From Parapedobacter lycopersici (lineage in GTDB: Bacteria > Bacteroidota > Bacteroidia > Sphingobacteriales > Sphingobacteriaceae): a stretch of 64,000 bases of DNA. Made by a program: the position numbers and the translations under genes. The DNA lies in contig NZ_JAMSLW010000001.1 of NCBI RefSeq assembly GCF_024643285.1, forward strand, positions 741,239 to 805,238. The letters are read 5' to 3'. Positions 9,400 to 19,531 of this stretch are shown here, piece by piece (the first letter of the stretch is position 1; each line of letters starts with the position of its first letter). The notes beneath the pieces are model-generated. The model was not told the origin of the DNA and made no database searches. It was given only the letters and a program-made list of their open reading frames with translations.

Positions 9400-11964
9400 A
9401 TGGCTGAAGAAACAGACAACGACAACAATCTTATTCCGGCTAATGACCGGGTCATCCCCATCAACATAGAAGACCAGATGAAATCGGCGTACATTGACTA
9501 CTCCATGTCAGTCATTGTATCCCGGGCGCTTCCTGACGTACGCGACGGCCTGAAACCGGTGCATCGCCGTGTATTATATGGCATGCTCGACTTAGGTGTC
9601 ACCAGCGGCAAACCCTATAAAAAATCGGCCCGTATTGTGGGCGACGTACTGGGTAAATACCATCCCCACGGGGATTCTTCGGTGTATGACACGATGGTCC
9701 GCATGGCGCAGGACTGGAGCCTACGCTATCCGCTGGTTGACGGGCAGGGAAACTACGGGTCGATCGACGGCGACCCCCCGGCGGCCATGCGTTATACCGA
9801 GGCCCGGTTAAAGAAGATTGCCGAAGAACTGTTGGCTGACATCAACAAAGACACCATTGACTACCAGCTCAATTTTGACGATTCCCTGGAAGAACCTACC
9901 GTACTGCCCACCCGGATACCGGCATTGCTGGTAAACGGCGCCTCGGGTATCGCTGTCGGGATGGCAACCAATATGGCCCCGCACAACCTGACGGAGGTGG
10001 TAGCAGGCATCATCGCCTATATTGACAACCGCGATATTGAGATCAGCGAATTGATGCAGCATATTAAGGGGCCCGACTTCCCCACCGGTGGCATTATCTA
10101 TGGCTATGCGGGTGTGCAGGAAGCATTCCATACCGGTCGTGGCCGTATCGTGATGCGTGCAAAAGCCGAAATCGAGACCACCAAAAGCGGACGGGAGCAG
10201 ATCATTGTAACGGAAATACCCTACCAGGTCAACAAATCCAACATGATCGAGCGCACTGCCGAGCTGGTCAACGAGAAAAAAATCGAGGGCATTTCCGCTA
10301 TCCGCGACGAATCAGACCGGCAGGGTATGCGGGTGGTTTACGACATCAAACGGGAAGCCAATGCCTCCATTGTACTGAACAACCTCTATAAACATACGGC
10401 ACTACAGACCTCGTTCAGCGTCAATAACATCGCGCTGGTACAGGGTCGCCCCATGCTGCTCAACTTAAAGGATATGATTCATCACTTCGTGGAACACCGC
10501 CATGAAGTGGTTATCCGCCGTACGCGGTTTGAACTTGCCGAGGCAGAAAAACGGGCCCATATCCTCGAAGGGTTATTGATCGCCCTTGATCACCTCGATG
10601 AAGTGATCCGGCTGATCCGGGCTTCCGAAACACCGGAAGATGCACGGGTGGGATTGATGGAGCAGTTCGGTCTTTCGGATATCCAGGCCCGTGCCATCCT
10701 CGACATGACGCTGCGGCGACTTACCGGACTGGAACGCGATAAGATCAAGGAAGAATATGCCGAATTGATGAAGACGATCGAGTATTTGAAATCCGTGCTT
10801 GAAAATGAAGAGCTGCGAATGAAAATCATCAAAGATGAGCTCGGTGAGGTCAAGGAAAAATATGGCGACGAACGCCGTTCAATCATCGTACACTCAGCTG
10901 AAGATATGCGGATGGAAGATTTCATCGAAGACGAGGAAATCGTAATCACCATATCACATGAAGGCTATGTGAAACGGACACCGCTGAGCGAATACCGCCG
11001 GCAGAGCCGCGGTGGCAAGGGTGCACTGGGCACCAATACCCGCGAGGAGGACTTTACGGAACGGATCATCACCGCTTCCGCGCACAATTACCTCCTGTTT
11101 TTCACGGAAGCCGGACGCTGCTTCTGGCTTCGCGCGTTTGAAATTCCCGAAGGCGGGCGGACATCGCGCGGCCGCGCCATCCAGAACATTATTAATATCC
11201 CGAAAGAAGAAAAAATCAGGGCATATATCAAGGTGAAAAACCTCAGGGACCAGGAATACCTTGAGCAGAATTTCATCATCATGTGTACAAAACGCGGCAC
11301 GATCAAAAAGACGTCGCTGGAAGCCTATTCAAGGCCACGCGCCAACGGCATCAACGCCATACACATTAACGAAGGCGACCAACTGCTTGAAGCATGCCTC
11401 ACAGACGGCAACAGCGAAGTGGTAATGGCCCTCCGTTCAGGCAGAGCCATCCGTTTCAACGAATCCACCGTACGGCCCATGGGCCGTACCGCAGCCGGTG
11501 TACGCGGCGTAACGCTTGGCGGGCCAACGGATGAAGTAGTTGGCATGATTAGTGTTAATAATCCGGAAACAACCGTATTGGTCGTATCCGAAAAGGGATA
11601 CGGAAAACGTACGGATATTGAAGACTACCGAATCACCAACCGCGGCGGAAAGGGTGTTAAAACCATTAACGTCACCGATAAGACCGGTGAACTGGTAGCC
11701 ATTAAGGATGTTACGGACCAGGATGATTTGATGATCATCAATAAATCGGGTATCGTCATCCGGATTGCGGTCTCCGAATTGCGGGTGATGGGAAGGGCTA
11801 CACAGGGCGTGCGCCTGATCAGCTTGAAGGGTGACGACGAGATCGCCTCCATTACCAAGGTAGTCCGGGAAGAGGAAACCGATGAATTGTTGGATGACGA
11901 GAACGGCGGACCGGATGCGGATCAAACGGATGAAACAGACGAAAGTCCGGAAACAAAGGAATAA
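9400..11964 (+). CDS. gyrA: DNA gyrase subunit A
   Basis: The 854-residue protein carries the GyrA breakage-reunion core, with catalytic Tyr132 in AMRYTEARL and the region [15 protein letters not shown], where the serine and aspartate linked to quinolone resistance in other species are wild-type. The C-terminal beta-pinwheel follows; its GyrA box reads QSRGGKG near residue 540, differing at one position from the E. coli QRRGGKG. The protein ends in a strongly acidic tail. With GyrB (not in the window) it introduces negative supercoils. The GyrA box argues against ParC. Two TPR genes follow at 5- and 4-bp gaps, so the three are probably cotranscribed. Confidence 0.97.
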   Translation: MAEETDNDNNLIPANDRVIPINIEDQMKSAYIDYSMSVIVSRALPDVRDGLKPVHRRVLYGMLDLGVTSGKPYKKSARIVGDVLGKYHPHGDSSVYDTMVRMAQDWSLRYPLVDGQGNYGSIDGDPPAAMRYTEARLKKIAEELLADINKDTIDYQLNFDDSLEEPTVLPTRIPALLVNGASGIAVGMATNMAPHNLTEVVAGIIAYIDNRDIEISELMQHIKGPDFPTGGIIYGYAGVQEAFHTGRGRIVMRAKAEIETTKSGREQIIVTEIPYQVNKSNMIERTAELVNEKKIEGISAIRDESDRQGMRVVYDIKREANASIVLNNLYKHTALQTSFSVNNIALVQGRPMLLNLKDMIHHFVEHRHEVVIRRTRFELAEAEKRAHILEGLLIALDHLDEVIRLIRASETPEDARVGLMEQFGLSDIQARAILDMTLRRLTGLERDKIKEEYAELMKTIEYLKSVLENEELRMKIIKDELGEVKEKYGDERRSIIVHSAEDMRMEDFIEDEEIVITISHEGYVKRTPLSEYRRQSRGGKGALGTNTREEDFTERIITASAHNYLLFFTEAGRCFWLRAFEIPEGGRTSRGRAIQNIINIPKEEKIRAYIKVKNLRDQEYLEQNFIIMCTKRGTIKKTSLEAYSRPRANGINAIHINEGDQLLEACLTDGNSEVVMALRSGRAIRFNESTVRPMGRTAAGVRGVTLGGPTDEVVGMISVNNPETTVLVVSEKGYGKRTDIEDYRITNRGGKGVKTINVTDKTGELVAIKDVTDQDDLMIINKSGIVIRIAVSELRVMGRATQGVRLISLKGDDEIASITKVVREEETDELLDDENGGPDADQTDETDESPETKE

Positions 11965-11969
11965 AAGCA

Positions 11970-13076
11970 ATGAAACAACCATTTCTTATTGTTTGCTTAC
12001 TGGCAATAGGCGCTTTGAGCGCAACGGCACAGTCTAACCTGAAAGAAGGCAACAATAATTTCGCACTGTATTCCAAGAACAAGGATTTCAAATACCTTGA
12101 GGCAGCCCGGAAATTCGCTGACGAGGCGTACAAAACGAAACGGGATTCAAGCGATTATAAAAACAACCTGCTCCGCGGACTGGTATACAGTACATTAGCT
12201 GTTGTCGATTCAAACCGTACGCAGAAGTATACCAGCGACCCTATTGATGTAGCCCGTGCAGCGCTGAAAAAGCTGAACGATCCGCAGCTCAACTATGAAA
12301 GCGAGCCCGAAATTAATTACATCAGGCGTTCATTGGCTACGGCACACCTGCTCAAAGCCAGGCGGGCACTGAATAACGCAAATAACGAAGAAGCGCTGTA
12401 CCAATACTTAAAGGTTGATTCCATCAGCCGCTCGGCCGACAACATCAAGCATAACCTTGCTGTTTTAAGTGCCGAAACCGGAAATAAGGAAGGCGCCATC
12501 CAACGTTACCAGACGCTGATCAACGAGCGGGAAACCTCCTCCCCTGTTTATGTCCTGGAACTGGCGACACTGTACAAACAACAGGGCGACACCCGGCAGA
12601 TGCTGAACACCTTACTGACAGGGAGAGAACAGTTTCCGGATAGCAAGGAAATCCTATTCGCATTGATCAACACTTACGTGGCCAACGATGCCTATTCGGC
12701 TATTGTTCCACTGGCCGATGAGGCCCTCGGCCATGAACCGGATAACGTAAACCTCAACTACATTGCCGGTTATGCCAACGAAGTGGAAGGAAATGTAGAA
12801 GCCGCCAAAAAGTATTACGAAAAGGTGATCGGCCTCGACGGCAATAATTTCCAGGGTAATTTTGAATTGGGCCTGATTTACCTGAAAGAATATGTTGCCG
12901 ATCCCGATAACGCGGATAAGCAAAACAAAGCACAGGAATATTTGTTAAGAGCGAATCAAATACGCCCCTCGGAAACCAACGCATTAAAATCACTTGCCGT
13001 ACTCTATAACCAGTCGGGAAACGTCATTCAATTAGAACGAGTAAATAACATATTAAATCAACTCATAATAGATTAG
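11970..13076 (+). CDS. Secreted TPR protein in the gyrA operon
   Basis: The product is 368 residues with a signal peptide (MKQPFLIVCLLAIGALSATAQ, likely cut after TAQ), then mostly helix arranged as tetratricopeptide repeats. The clearest TPRs are in the C-terminal half, for example around residues 245-300 where NYIAGYANEVEGNVEAAKKY and FQGNFELGLIYLKEY occur. TPR arrays bind partner proteins; the location should be periplasmic. It begins five bases after the gyrA stop and ends four bases before a paralogue-like TPR gene. The partner is unknown, and a link to gyrase is only positional. Confidence 0.85.
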   Translation: MKQPFLIVCLLAIGALSATAQSNLKEGNNNFALYSKNKDFKYLEAARKFADEAYKTKRDSSDYKNNLLRGLVYSTLAVVDSNRTQKYTSDPIDVARAALKKLNDPQLNYESEPEINYIRRSLATAHLLKARRALNNANNEEALYQYLKVDSISRSADNIKHNLAVLSAETGNKEGAIQRYQTLINERETSSPVYVLELATLYKQQGDTRQMLNTLLTGREQFPDSKEILFALINTYVANDAYSAIVPLADEALGHEPDNVNLNYIAGYANEVEGNVEAAKKYYEKVIGLDGNNFQGNFELGLIYLKEYVADPDNADKQNKAQEYLLRANQIRPSETNALKSLAVLYNQSGNVIQLERVNNILNQLIID

Positions 13077-13080
13077 CATC

Positions 13081-14256
13081 ATGAATTTGAAACCCATTTT
13101 ATTAGGTACGCTGATAATCGCCTCCTCGGTTGCGTATTCGCAGACGAGCAACCTGAGAAAGGCAAAAGCAAGCTACGAGAAATTCAACGAGGTAAAAGCC
13201 ATTGGCAATGCGTCATTGGGGGCCAGCGACCTTGCTACTGCCAAGGATGCGCTGGAAAAAGCAATTGAAAACGAAAAAACAAGCGAACTGGCCGAAACGT
13301 GGACCTATTACGCCCTGGTTAATGCCGATCTGGCGCTGCTGGATTCAACCGATGGATCTGATTCCCTGATCCAGAAAGCGGTATCCGCCAGGGAAAAGGC
13401 AATCAGCCTGGATACGGAAAAAGAAAACGAACCAAACTTAACGATCCTGAATTCCATCCTTGCACAGCACGAGCTGAATAAAGGGGTTGCAGCCTGGGAT
13501 TCACAGGATTTTGCCAGCGCTTACACGGCCTTTGACAAAGGACTGAACTACCTTCCGGGTGACACTACCCTGCTGTATTACTCCGGCCTGGCCGCAGTAA
13601 ACTCACAGAACTTCGGAGATGCGTTAAAAAAGTATATCCAATTGGTGCCTATCGACAGTTTCTCCAATAACAAACAGGTGATTTTAGACGTTTCACGTAT
13701 TTACCTGATGGAAGGTGATACCACCAACGCCATCAAATATGCCGAACTGGGTGCGACGAAATATCCGGAAGATCCGGACCTGGCCACGCAGAACATTGAA
13801 TTGAACCTGATGGCTGGCAACGAGGAAAAGATCATCAACACCATCAATGAGCAGGTAACCCGCGAACCGGACAACAAAAACCTGCACTATTACCTCGGCA
13901 TTGCATACAGCGCGCTGGACGATACGGAAAAGGCAGAAGCCGCTTACCGGAAAGCCATTGAAATCGATCCGAGCTACCTGGAAGCCAACATTAACCTGGG
14001 CGGCCTTATCCTGAACAAGGGGATTGACTTTTTCAACAAAACGAACAATGCCAGCCTTCCGCAGGCAGAATACGATGCCGAAATCAAAAAGGCATACGAT
14101 ATTTTTGACTCGGCCCTGCCCTTCCTGCAAAAAGCGGTTGAAGTGGACGGCAACTCATTCCTGGCGCTGACCAATCTCAAAAAATATTACGAAATCAAGG
14201 AAGATCAGGCGAAAATAGATGAGCTTCAGGCCCGCCTGGATGCACTGGAACAATAA
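13081..14256 (+). CDS. Secreted TPR protein, second in tandem
   Basis: The 391-residue product has a signal peptide ending in VAYSQ and TPR repeats through most of its length. The best are near residues 265-300 (NLHYYLGIAYSALDDTEKAE followed by YRKAIEIDPSYLEANINLGG) and around 340-370. It resembles its upstream neighbour in size, export signal and repeat type, which suggests an old tandem duplication. It is probably the last gene of the gyrA operon, because a strong hairpin with a T-tract begins 27 bases after the stop. Confidence 0.85.
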   Translation: MNLKPILLGTLIIASSVAYSQTSNLRKAKASYEKFNEVKAIGNASLGASDLATAKDALEKAIENEKTSELAETWTYYALVNADLALLDSTDGSDSLIQKAVSAREKAISLDTEKENEPNLTILNSILAQHELNKGVAAWDSQDFASAYTAFDKGLNYLPGDTTLLYYSGLAAVNSQNFGDALKKYIQLVPIDSFSNNKQVILDVSRIYLMEGDTTNAIKYAELGATKYPEDPDLATQNIELNLMAGNEEKIINTINEQVTREPDNKNLHYYLGIAYSALDDTEKAEAAYRKAIEIDPSYLEANINLGGLILNKGIDFFNKTNNASLPQAEYDAEIKKAYDIFDSALPFLQKAVEVDGNSFLALTNLKKYYEIKEDQAKIDELQARLDALEQ

Positions 14257-14283
14257 ACCTGTTTAATCAGGCAAAGAGAGATG

Positions 14284-14313
14284 GCCCGCGATCAGTGATC
14301 GCGGGCTATTTTT
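14284..14313 (+). terminator. Rho-independent terminator of the gyrA-TPR operon
   Basis: GCCCGCGATCA (14284-14294) pairs with TGATCGCGGGC (14296-14306), followed by TATTTTTTT on the plus strand. The right arm is also the last codons and stop of pyrD on the other strand, so the structure is partly coding. On the minus strand no T-tract follows. Confidence 0.8.
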
Positions 14314-15323
14314 TTGCAGATCCGTTTGACCAGCGCCGGTCCCTCGTAAATGAAGCCCGTATATAACTGCACCAGGGAGGCGCCCGCGCGCAGTTTCTCC
14401 ACCGCGTCATCCGGCTGGTGAATACCCCCCACCCCGATAATCGGGAAAGCACGGTTCGATTTTTCCGCCAGGTAACGGATAACCTCGGTTGCCCGCCGGG
14501 TCAGTGGCCTACCACTCAATCCGCCCGCTTCCGAAGTTAACGCCGGACGGCTTTGCAGGCCCTCGCGGGAAATCGTGGTGTTGGTGGCAATTACTCCCGC
14601 GATGCCGGTTTCCCGTACAATATCAATAATATCATCCAGCTGACTGTCCGACAGATCCGGCGCGATTTTCAGTAAAATAGGCCGTGAAATATCGTTTTTG
14701 CGGTTCCGTTGCTGCAAGGTACTTAAAATATGCATCAGCGGCCCCTTTTCCTGCAGGTCACGCAAACCGGGTGTATTGGGCGAACTCACATTCACCACAA
14801 AATAATCCACCACATCGAAAAGCGCATCAAAACAGGTAATGTAGTCGTTCACGGCCTCCTCATTGGGCGTCAGCTTATTTTTGCCGATGTTGCCCCCGAT
14901 AATCAGCTGCCCGCGGTTCTTTAACCGGCGCAGCCGGTCGGCAGCCACATCTACCCCCTGATTGTTAAAGCCCATGCGATTAACCAGCGCTTCATCCGCC
15001 ACCAGCCGGAAAAGCCGGGGCCTGTCGTTGCCCGGCTGCGGGCGCGGCGTAACCGTCCCGATCTCAATAAATCCGAACCCCAGCGCGGCCATCTCTTCCA
15101 CGTAAGCGGCATTTTTATCGAACCCTGCGGCCAGCCCTACCGGGTTTTTGAACTTCAGGCCAAATACTTCGCGCGCCAGACCCGGATGGTCATAACCATA
15201 AACCGCACGCAGCAGCCGTTTACCTCCCCACACCTTACAAAAGGACTGCAAACCGCCGGAAACCGTATGGTGGGCAGTTTCCGGATCAAGAGAGAAAAAC
15301 AGGGGTTTTACCAGCTTATACAT
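14292..15323 (-). CDS. pyrD: Dihydroorotate dehydrogenase, class 2 (quinone)
   Basis: This 343-residue FMN enzyme oxidises dihydroorotate to orotate in pyrimidine synthesis. Class 2 membership is shown by the length, the N-terminal membrane-associating helices (residues 1-40) and the motif [11 protein letters not shown], which holds the catalytic serine of this class. Other core blocks are [22 protein letters not shown] and the phosphate-binding IGVGGI near the C-terminus. Electrons would pass to the membrane quinone pool. The ATG sits five bases after a TACCTTTG box, so the mRNA is probably leaderless. It is divergent from the ABC-F gene. Confidence 0.95.
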   Translation of the reverse strand: MYKLVKPLFFSLDPETAHHTVSGGLQSFCKVWGGKRLLRAVYGYDHPGLAREVFGLKFKNPVGLAAGFDKNAAYVEEMAALGFGFIEIGTVTPRPQPGNDRPRLFRLVADEALVNRMGFNNQGVDVAADRLRRLKNRGQLIIGGNIGKNKLTPNEEAVNDYITCFDALFDVVDYFVVNVSSPNTPGLRDLQEKGPLMHILSTLQQRNRKNDISRPILLKIAPDLSDSQLDDIIDIVRETGIAGVIATNTTISREGLQSRPALTSEAGGLSGRPLTRRATEVIRYLAEKSNRAFPIIGVGGIHQPDDAVEKLRAGASLVQLYTGFIYEGPALVKRICKKIARDH

Positions 15324-15328
15324 GGCGA

Positions 15329-15336
15329 CAAAGGTA
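15329..15336 (-). promoter_or_regulatory. -7 promoter element of pyrD
   Basis: TACCTTTG on the minus strand, a full match, five bases before the ATG. Confidence 0.6.
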
Positions 15337-15387
15337 ATTAAAGGGATCGATAATTTGGCTATGAGCGGTCGGCTGCCAATATTTTAC

Positions 15388-15395
15388 TACTTTTG
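15388..15395 (+). promoter_or_regulatory. -7 promoter element of the ABC-F gene
   Basis: TACTTTTG, a full match, eight bases before the ATG. No -33 TTTG is found at 19-20 bp spacing. Confidence 0.55.
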
Positions 15396-15403
15396 CACCT
15401 GAA

Positions 15404-17314
15404 ATGATCGCAATAAACAATCTTACTTTTGAGATCGGTGCACGGGCATTGTATGATGAAGCCAACTGGCACATCAAACCCGGTGATAAAGCCGGACTGA
15501 TCGGAGCCAACGGTACCGGAAAAACCACCCTGCTGAAGCTCATTGTCGGGGAATATTCACTGACGTCCGGCAGCATATCCATGGCGAAGGATATCAAGAT
15601 CGGGTACCTCAACCAGGACCTGCTGTCGCATCAGTCGGACAAGAGCATACTCCACGTTGCCATGGAAGCCTTTGCGCGCCAAAATCAGCTCCATGGCGAG
15701 ATTGAGCGGCTGCTGGAAAAACTGGAAACCGACTATTCCGATGACCTGATCCAGAAGCTGAGTGACAAGCAGACCGAATTTGAGGCCCTCGACGGCTATA
15801 GTATCGAATACCGCGCACACGAAATCCTGGCCGGATTGGGCTTCAGTGATGCCGACCAGAAACGGAAACTATCGGAGTTCTCCGGCGGGTGGCGCATGCG
15901 GGTCATGCTCGCCCGGATCCTGCTCCAGGCGCCGGACATCCTGTTGCTCGACGAACCGACAAACCACCTCGACCTTCCGTCCATTAAATGGCTGGAGAGT
16001 TACCTGCAGGCCTTTGAAGGGGCCATTGTCATTGTATCGCACGACCGTTACTTTCTGGACCGCGTGGTGACCACCATTGTGGAGTCGAAACGCGGAAAAC
16101 TGATTCCATACGCCGGCAATTACAGCTTTTACCTGGAGGAAAAAGCACTTCGTGAAGAAATTCAGAGTAACCAGTACAAAAACCAGCAGGCCAAGATCAA
16201 GCAGGAAGAACGGCTCATTGAGCGGTTCCGCGCCAAAGCCAGCAAGGCCAAGATGGTGCAGTCGCGCGTCAAGGCCCTGGAACGCATGGAAAAAGTGGAA
16301 GATGTGGATGATTACAATCCCACAGTCAACTTCCGGTTCAAATTCAGCAAACAGTCGGGCCGCCATGTGGTACGGCTGGAAGACATCAGCAAGTCTTATC
16401 CGGGCATTTCCATCCTCCAGCATGCCAATGCCATCATTGAAAAAGGAGATAAAATAGCCCTCATCGGTGCCAACGGCAAGGGGAAATCAACCCTCCTGCG
16501 CATCGTCGCGCAGGCCGACAGCCAGTTTGAGGGCAAGCGTGAAACCGGGCATAACGTTACGCAGACGTTCTTTGCGCAGCATCAGCTGGAAGCGCTCCAC
16601 CTCGACCATGAAATCTTACAGGAGCTGCAGGCCTTTGCACCAAAACATACCGAAACCGAGCTCCGGTCCATCCTGGGATGCTTCCTGTTTACGGGCGACG
16701 ATGCCTTCAAGAAAATCCGGGTGCTCTCCGGCGGTGAAAAATCGCGCGTGGCCCTGGCCAAGGCATTGACCGCAGATGCCAATTTCCTGGTACTGGATGA
16801 GCCAACCAATCACTTGGATATCCAGTCGGTCAACATCCTCATCCAGGCGCTGAAACAGTTTGAAGGCACATTCATCCTGGTTTCGCACGACCGGTACCTG
16901 TTGGATAACGTGGCCAATAAAATCTGGTTTATTGAAGACCAGCAGATCAAGGAATACCCCGGAACTTATCAGGAATATGAAGCATGGCAGGCCAAACGGC
17001 AGCAGCCCCGGGCGGAGGAACAGCCGAAAAAAAAGGCACCGAAACCCGAGCCTGAGCCAGCCAAAACGGTTAAGCCCGACAGGGACCAGCAGACAAAAAA
17101 ACTGAATAAAGCGTTGGCCGCAATTGAGACCCATATTGCCGAAAAAGAAAGTGCAATTTCGAGAGCAGAGTCACAGATCGCCGATGAACAGGTATACGCC
17201 GACCCCGCAAAGCTGGCGACGGCAACCCAGCAATATGACGCCTTAAAAAGTGAACTCCGCGCACTGCAGGCCGAGTGGGAAAAACTGGCCGAAGAAATCA
17301 TGAAAATGGACTGA
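15404..17314 (+). CDS. ABC-F family ATPase
   Basis: This soluble 636-residue protein has two ABC cassettes and no membrane segment, the ABC-F pattern. The first Walker A is GANGTGKT (residues 34-41) with signature FSGGWRMRV and LLLDEPTNHLD; the second is GANGKGKST with LSGGEKSRVALA and LVLDEPTNHLD. Between them is the charged linker typical of the family (near residues 240-300). The C-terminus is a lysine/glutamate-rich extension and coiled coil, as in Uup-like members. ABC-F proteins act on ribosomes or, for Uup, on DNA-related processes; the subtype is not certain. The stop overlaps the start of the T9SS plug gene (TGATG). Confidence 0.92.
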   Translation: MIAINNLTFEIGARALYDEANWHIKPGDKAGLIGANGTGKTTLLKLIVGEYSLTSGSISMAKDIKIGYLNQDLLSHQSDKSILHVAMEAFARQNQLHGEIERLLEKLETDYSDDLIQKLSDKQTEFEALDGYSIEYRAHEILAGLGFSDADQKRKLSEFSGGWRMRVMLARILLQAPDILLLDEPTNHLDLPSIKWLESYLQAFEGAIVIVSHDRYFLDRVVTTIVESKRGKLIPYAGNYSFYLEEKALREEIQSNQYKNQQAKIKQEERLIERFRAKASKAKMVQSRVKALERMEKVEDVDDYNPTVNFRFKFSKQSGRHVVRLEDISKSYPGISILQHANAIIEKGDKIALIGANGKGKSTLLRIVAQADSQFEGKRETGHNVTQTFFAQHQLEALHLDHEILQELQAFAPKHTETELRSILGCFLFTGDDAFKKIRVLSGGEKSRVALAKALTADANFLVLDEPTNHLDIQSVNILIQALKQFEGTFILVSHDRYLLDNVANKIWFIEDQQIKEYPGTYQEYEAWQAKRQQPRAEEQPKKKAPKPEPEPAKTVKPDRDQQTKKLNKALAAIETHIAEKESAISRAESQIADEQVYADPAKLATATQQYDALKSELRALQAEWEKLAEEIMKMD

Positions 17315-18624
17315 TGAGAAAAATCGCCTTAGTACTGCTGCTTGTCCACTGCTGCGGACTGCTGTCGGCCCAGAAACAAAAGAAAAGAAGGGCCTCCCGC
17401 GAACGCAGTCCGCAACAGGAGCTGGTATACGACAACATCAATTACCTGCCCGTAATCCGGACCGTACAGCTGTACCCGGCGGAACAGGAAAATGCGCTGC
17501 CCGTTATCGAATTGCATAGCAACGATCAGCTGGAACTGGCATTTGACGACCTGCGGGGCGATATACGCAACTATTACCTCAGCATGGAGCATTGCGATGC
17601 CAACTGGAAACCCAGCCGGCTATCCCCGCTGGAGTATGCTTCCGGGTTTAACGAAGAGCGGGTTATGACGTATGAATCGTCCGTAAATACACTCCAGCCC
17701 TATACCCATTACCGCGCCAGTTTTCCAACGGAGAACATGCGTCCCAAACTTGCGGGAAACTACCTGCTTAAGGTGTATGAAGATGCGGACAAAAGCCGGT
17801 TGGTGATCAGCCGGCGCTTTTACGTGGTGGCACCCCTGATGATCGTCGCACCCGAACTCATTCCCTCGTTCGACGTCGCGAAGCGCCGAAGCAACCAAAA
17901 GCTTAACCTGCGGATCAATACGGGCGGACTTACCGTAAGCAACCCCTACCAGGATGTGAAAGTGCTGGTTATGCAAAACCAGCGCCCCGATGTACAGGAA
18001 TGGCTCACCAGTCCACAGTTTGTCAATGGAAACGAACTGACCTATCAGGATAACCGTACCCTGGATTTCGGAGGCGGCAATGAATTCAGGTATATCGATC
18101 TGCGCAGCCTCCGGCTGGCTTCCGAACGCATGGCCGACATCGCCATCGACAGCACGGCGCGGGTCAACCTCGTGCCCGACATCAATTACCGTACAGCAGC
18201 GTACGCTTCCGTATTCGATGAGAATGGCGGTTTTTTTATCCGCAACCAGGATAAAGCCAGCGCATCGGCCGAGTCCGATTATATTGAAGTAACCTTTACG
18301 CTGGAAGACCGGGAACAGGTTCCCGGTACAATCTATGTGGTCGGCGGATTCAATAACTACCGCCGCGAACCGGCGAACCAGCTGACCCTCCGCCCCGGCA
18401 CAGGCAGCTGGCAGGCCACCCTGCTCCTGAAGCAGGGCGTTTACGATTACGAATACGTGCTGGCCACTCCCGCCGGCGGAGTCGACCCCGCATTCTTCAG
18501 CGGCAACCACTTTGAAACCGGAAACACCTATCAGATTTTAGTCTACAACCGGCGGCCGGGCACCACATGGGATGAGCTGGTGGGTTACACCGAAGTGGAC
18601 ACCGAATCCGCAACCCGCCGTTAA
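17314..18624 (+). CDS. Type IX secretion system plug protein (former DUF5103)
   Basis: The start is the ATG at 17314, inside the stop of the ABC-F gene; an in-frame GTG at 17275 would add 13 non-signal residues and is rejected. The 436-residue product begins with a signal peptide (MRKIALVLLLVHCCGLLSAQ). It then shows the sequence pattern I associate with the DUF5103/T9SS plug family: a strand-rich domain with YYLSMEHCDANWKPS, the SSVNTLQPYTHYRASFP block and GNYLLKVYED. A C-terminal carbohydrate-binding-like domain near residues 330-420 contains GTIYVVGGFNNYRREP. In Flavobacterium the plug closes the periplasmic side of the SprA translocon. The rest of the T9SS is not in this window. Confidence 0.8.
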   Translation: MRKIALVLLLVHCCGLLSAQKQKKRRASRERSPQQELVYDNINYLPVIRTVQLYPAEQENALPVIELHSNDQLELAFDDLRGDIRNYYLSMEHCDANWKPSRLSPLEYASGFNEERVMTYESSVNTLQPYTHYRASFPTENMRPKLAGNYLLKVYEDADKSRLVISRRFYVVAPLMIVAPELIPSFDVAKRRSNQKLNLRINTGGLTVSNPYQDVKVLVMQNQRPDVQEWLTSPQFVNGNELTYQDNRTLDFGGGNEFRYIDLRSLRLASERMADIAIDSTARVNLVPDINYRTAAYASVFDENGGFFIRNQDKASASAESDYIEVTFTLEDREQVPGTIYVVGGFNNYRREPANQLTLRPGTGSWQATLLLKQGVYDYEYVLATPAGGVDPAFFSGNHFETGNTYQILVYNRRPGTTWDELVGYTEVDTESATRR

Positions 18625-18650
18625 GCAGCCCCCGGTACCGGGCGCGCCAT

Positions 18651-19499
18651 TTACAGGGTTACCGCCAGCAGGGATTCCTGCAGTGTCCGTGAAATCCGGT
18701 TAAAATAACGCTTCTGCTTGTAACCCATCACCCACTGAACGCCGTGGATGGCATTGGTGTGGAATATCTCATCAGCCTCATTCAATATATCCGGACTGAT
18801 CTGGGCTTCAATCACTTCCATTCCCTGGCTCACCGCCAGGTCAATCACTACCCGCCGCATTACCCCTTCGATACACCCCTCGCTCAGCGCCGGGGTATAC
18901 AGTTTCCTATCGTACCACACAAACACGTTCGAATTCATCGATTCACATAAAAAGCCTTCCTGGTTCAGGAGCAGCACATCATCCAGTCCATTTTTTTTGC
19001 GGTACAGACCAGCCATTACATAAATCAACGCATTGCTCGATTTCAGCTTGGACAGCGCGCTCACCGGTTTGCGGTATTCGCTGTACACGTCGATAATCAG
19101 TCCCAGTTTCCGGTGTTTCACATCATCCGGATCGAGCCGCGACGCCGTCAGCACATACGCGGCATTATTCTGCTGCGGACTGTACAGCCCGCCACCGTCG
19201 CGGTAGACCTGCAGCCGGAGGCGGACATGCTGGCCTTCCAGGTTGTTTTTCCGGATCAATGCCTCCGCATGGCTGTTAATAAACTTTTCATCAAATGAAC
19301 CGGGGGCCGATAACTGGAGCATGCGCATGCCCTCGTGCAGCCGTTCCAGGTGGTAAGCCAGGAAACGCACCTTCCCCCCCATCCAGCGCATGGTCTCAAA
19401 AAGCCCGTCGCCATACCGGAACGCGCGGTTATCTGTCGTGAGTACGGTTTCCTTTTCGGGTAGTAATTTTCCGTTGAAATCGATGTAGTGTACGGCCAT
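18651..19499 (-). CDS. Class IV aminotransferase (BCAT/aminodeoxychorismate lyase type)
   Basis: The 282-residue protein is a fold-type IV PLP enzyme. It shows the N-terminal FRYGDGLFETMR block, the SKLKSSNALIYVMA segment with the Schiff-base lysine, and the MNSNVFVW and EGVMRRVV phosphate-binding blocks. The family covers branched-chain aminotransferases, D-amino acid aminotransferases and 4-amino-4-deoxychorismate lyase; I cannot separate these by eye, though the short length leans toward the lyase or a generic aminotransferase. It lies 32 bases after the pseudouridine synthase gene on the same strand and is probably cotranscribed with it. Confidence 0.87.
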   Translation of the reverse strand: MAVHYIDFNGKLLPEKETVLTTDNRAFRYGDGLFETMRWMGGKVRFLAYHLERLHEGMRMLQLSAPGSFDEKFINSHAEALIRKNNLEGQHVRLRLQVYRDGGGLYSPQQNNAAYVLTASRLDPDDVKHRKLGLIIDVYSEYRKPVSALSKLKSSNALIYVMAGLYRKKNGLDDVLLLNQEGFLCESMNSNVFVWYDRKLYTPALSEGCIEGVMRRVVIDLAVSQGMEVIEAQISPDILNEADEIFHTNAIHGVQWVMGYKQKRYFNRISRTLQESLLAVTL

Positions 19500-19531
19500 G
19501 TAATCTTATAATATCAAAAAGTCGTTCTGTG

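Noticed and set aside
18631-18642. Palindrome CCCGGTACCGGG between the plug and aminotransferase genes as a terminator
   Set aside because: It has no T-tract on either side and a very short possible loop, so I did not annotate it, though it may slow convergent polymerases.
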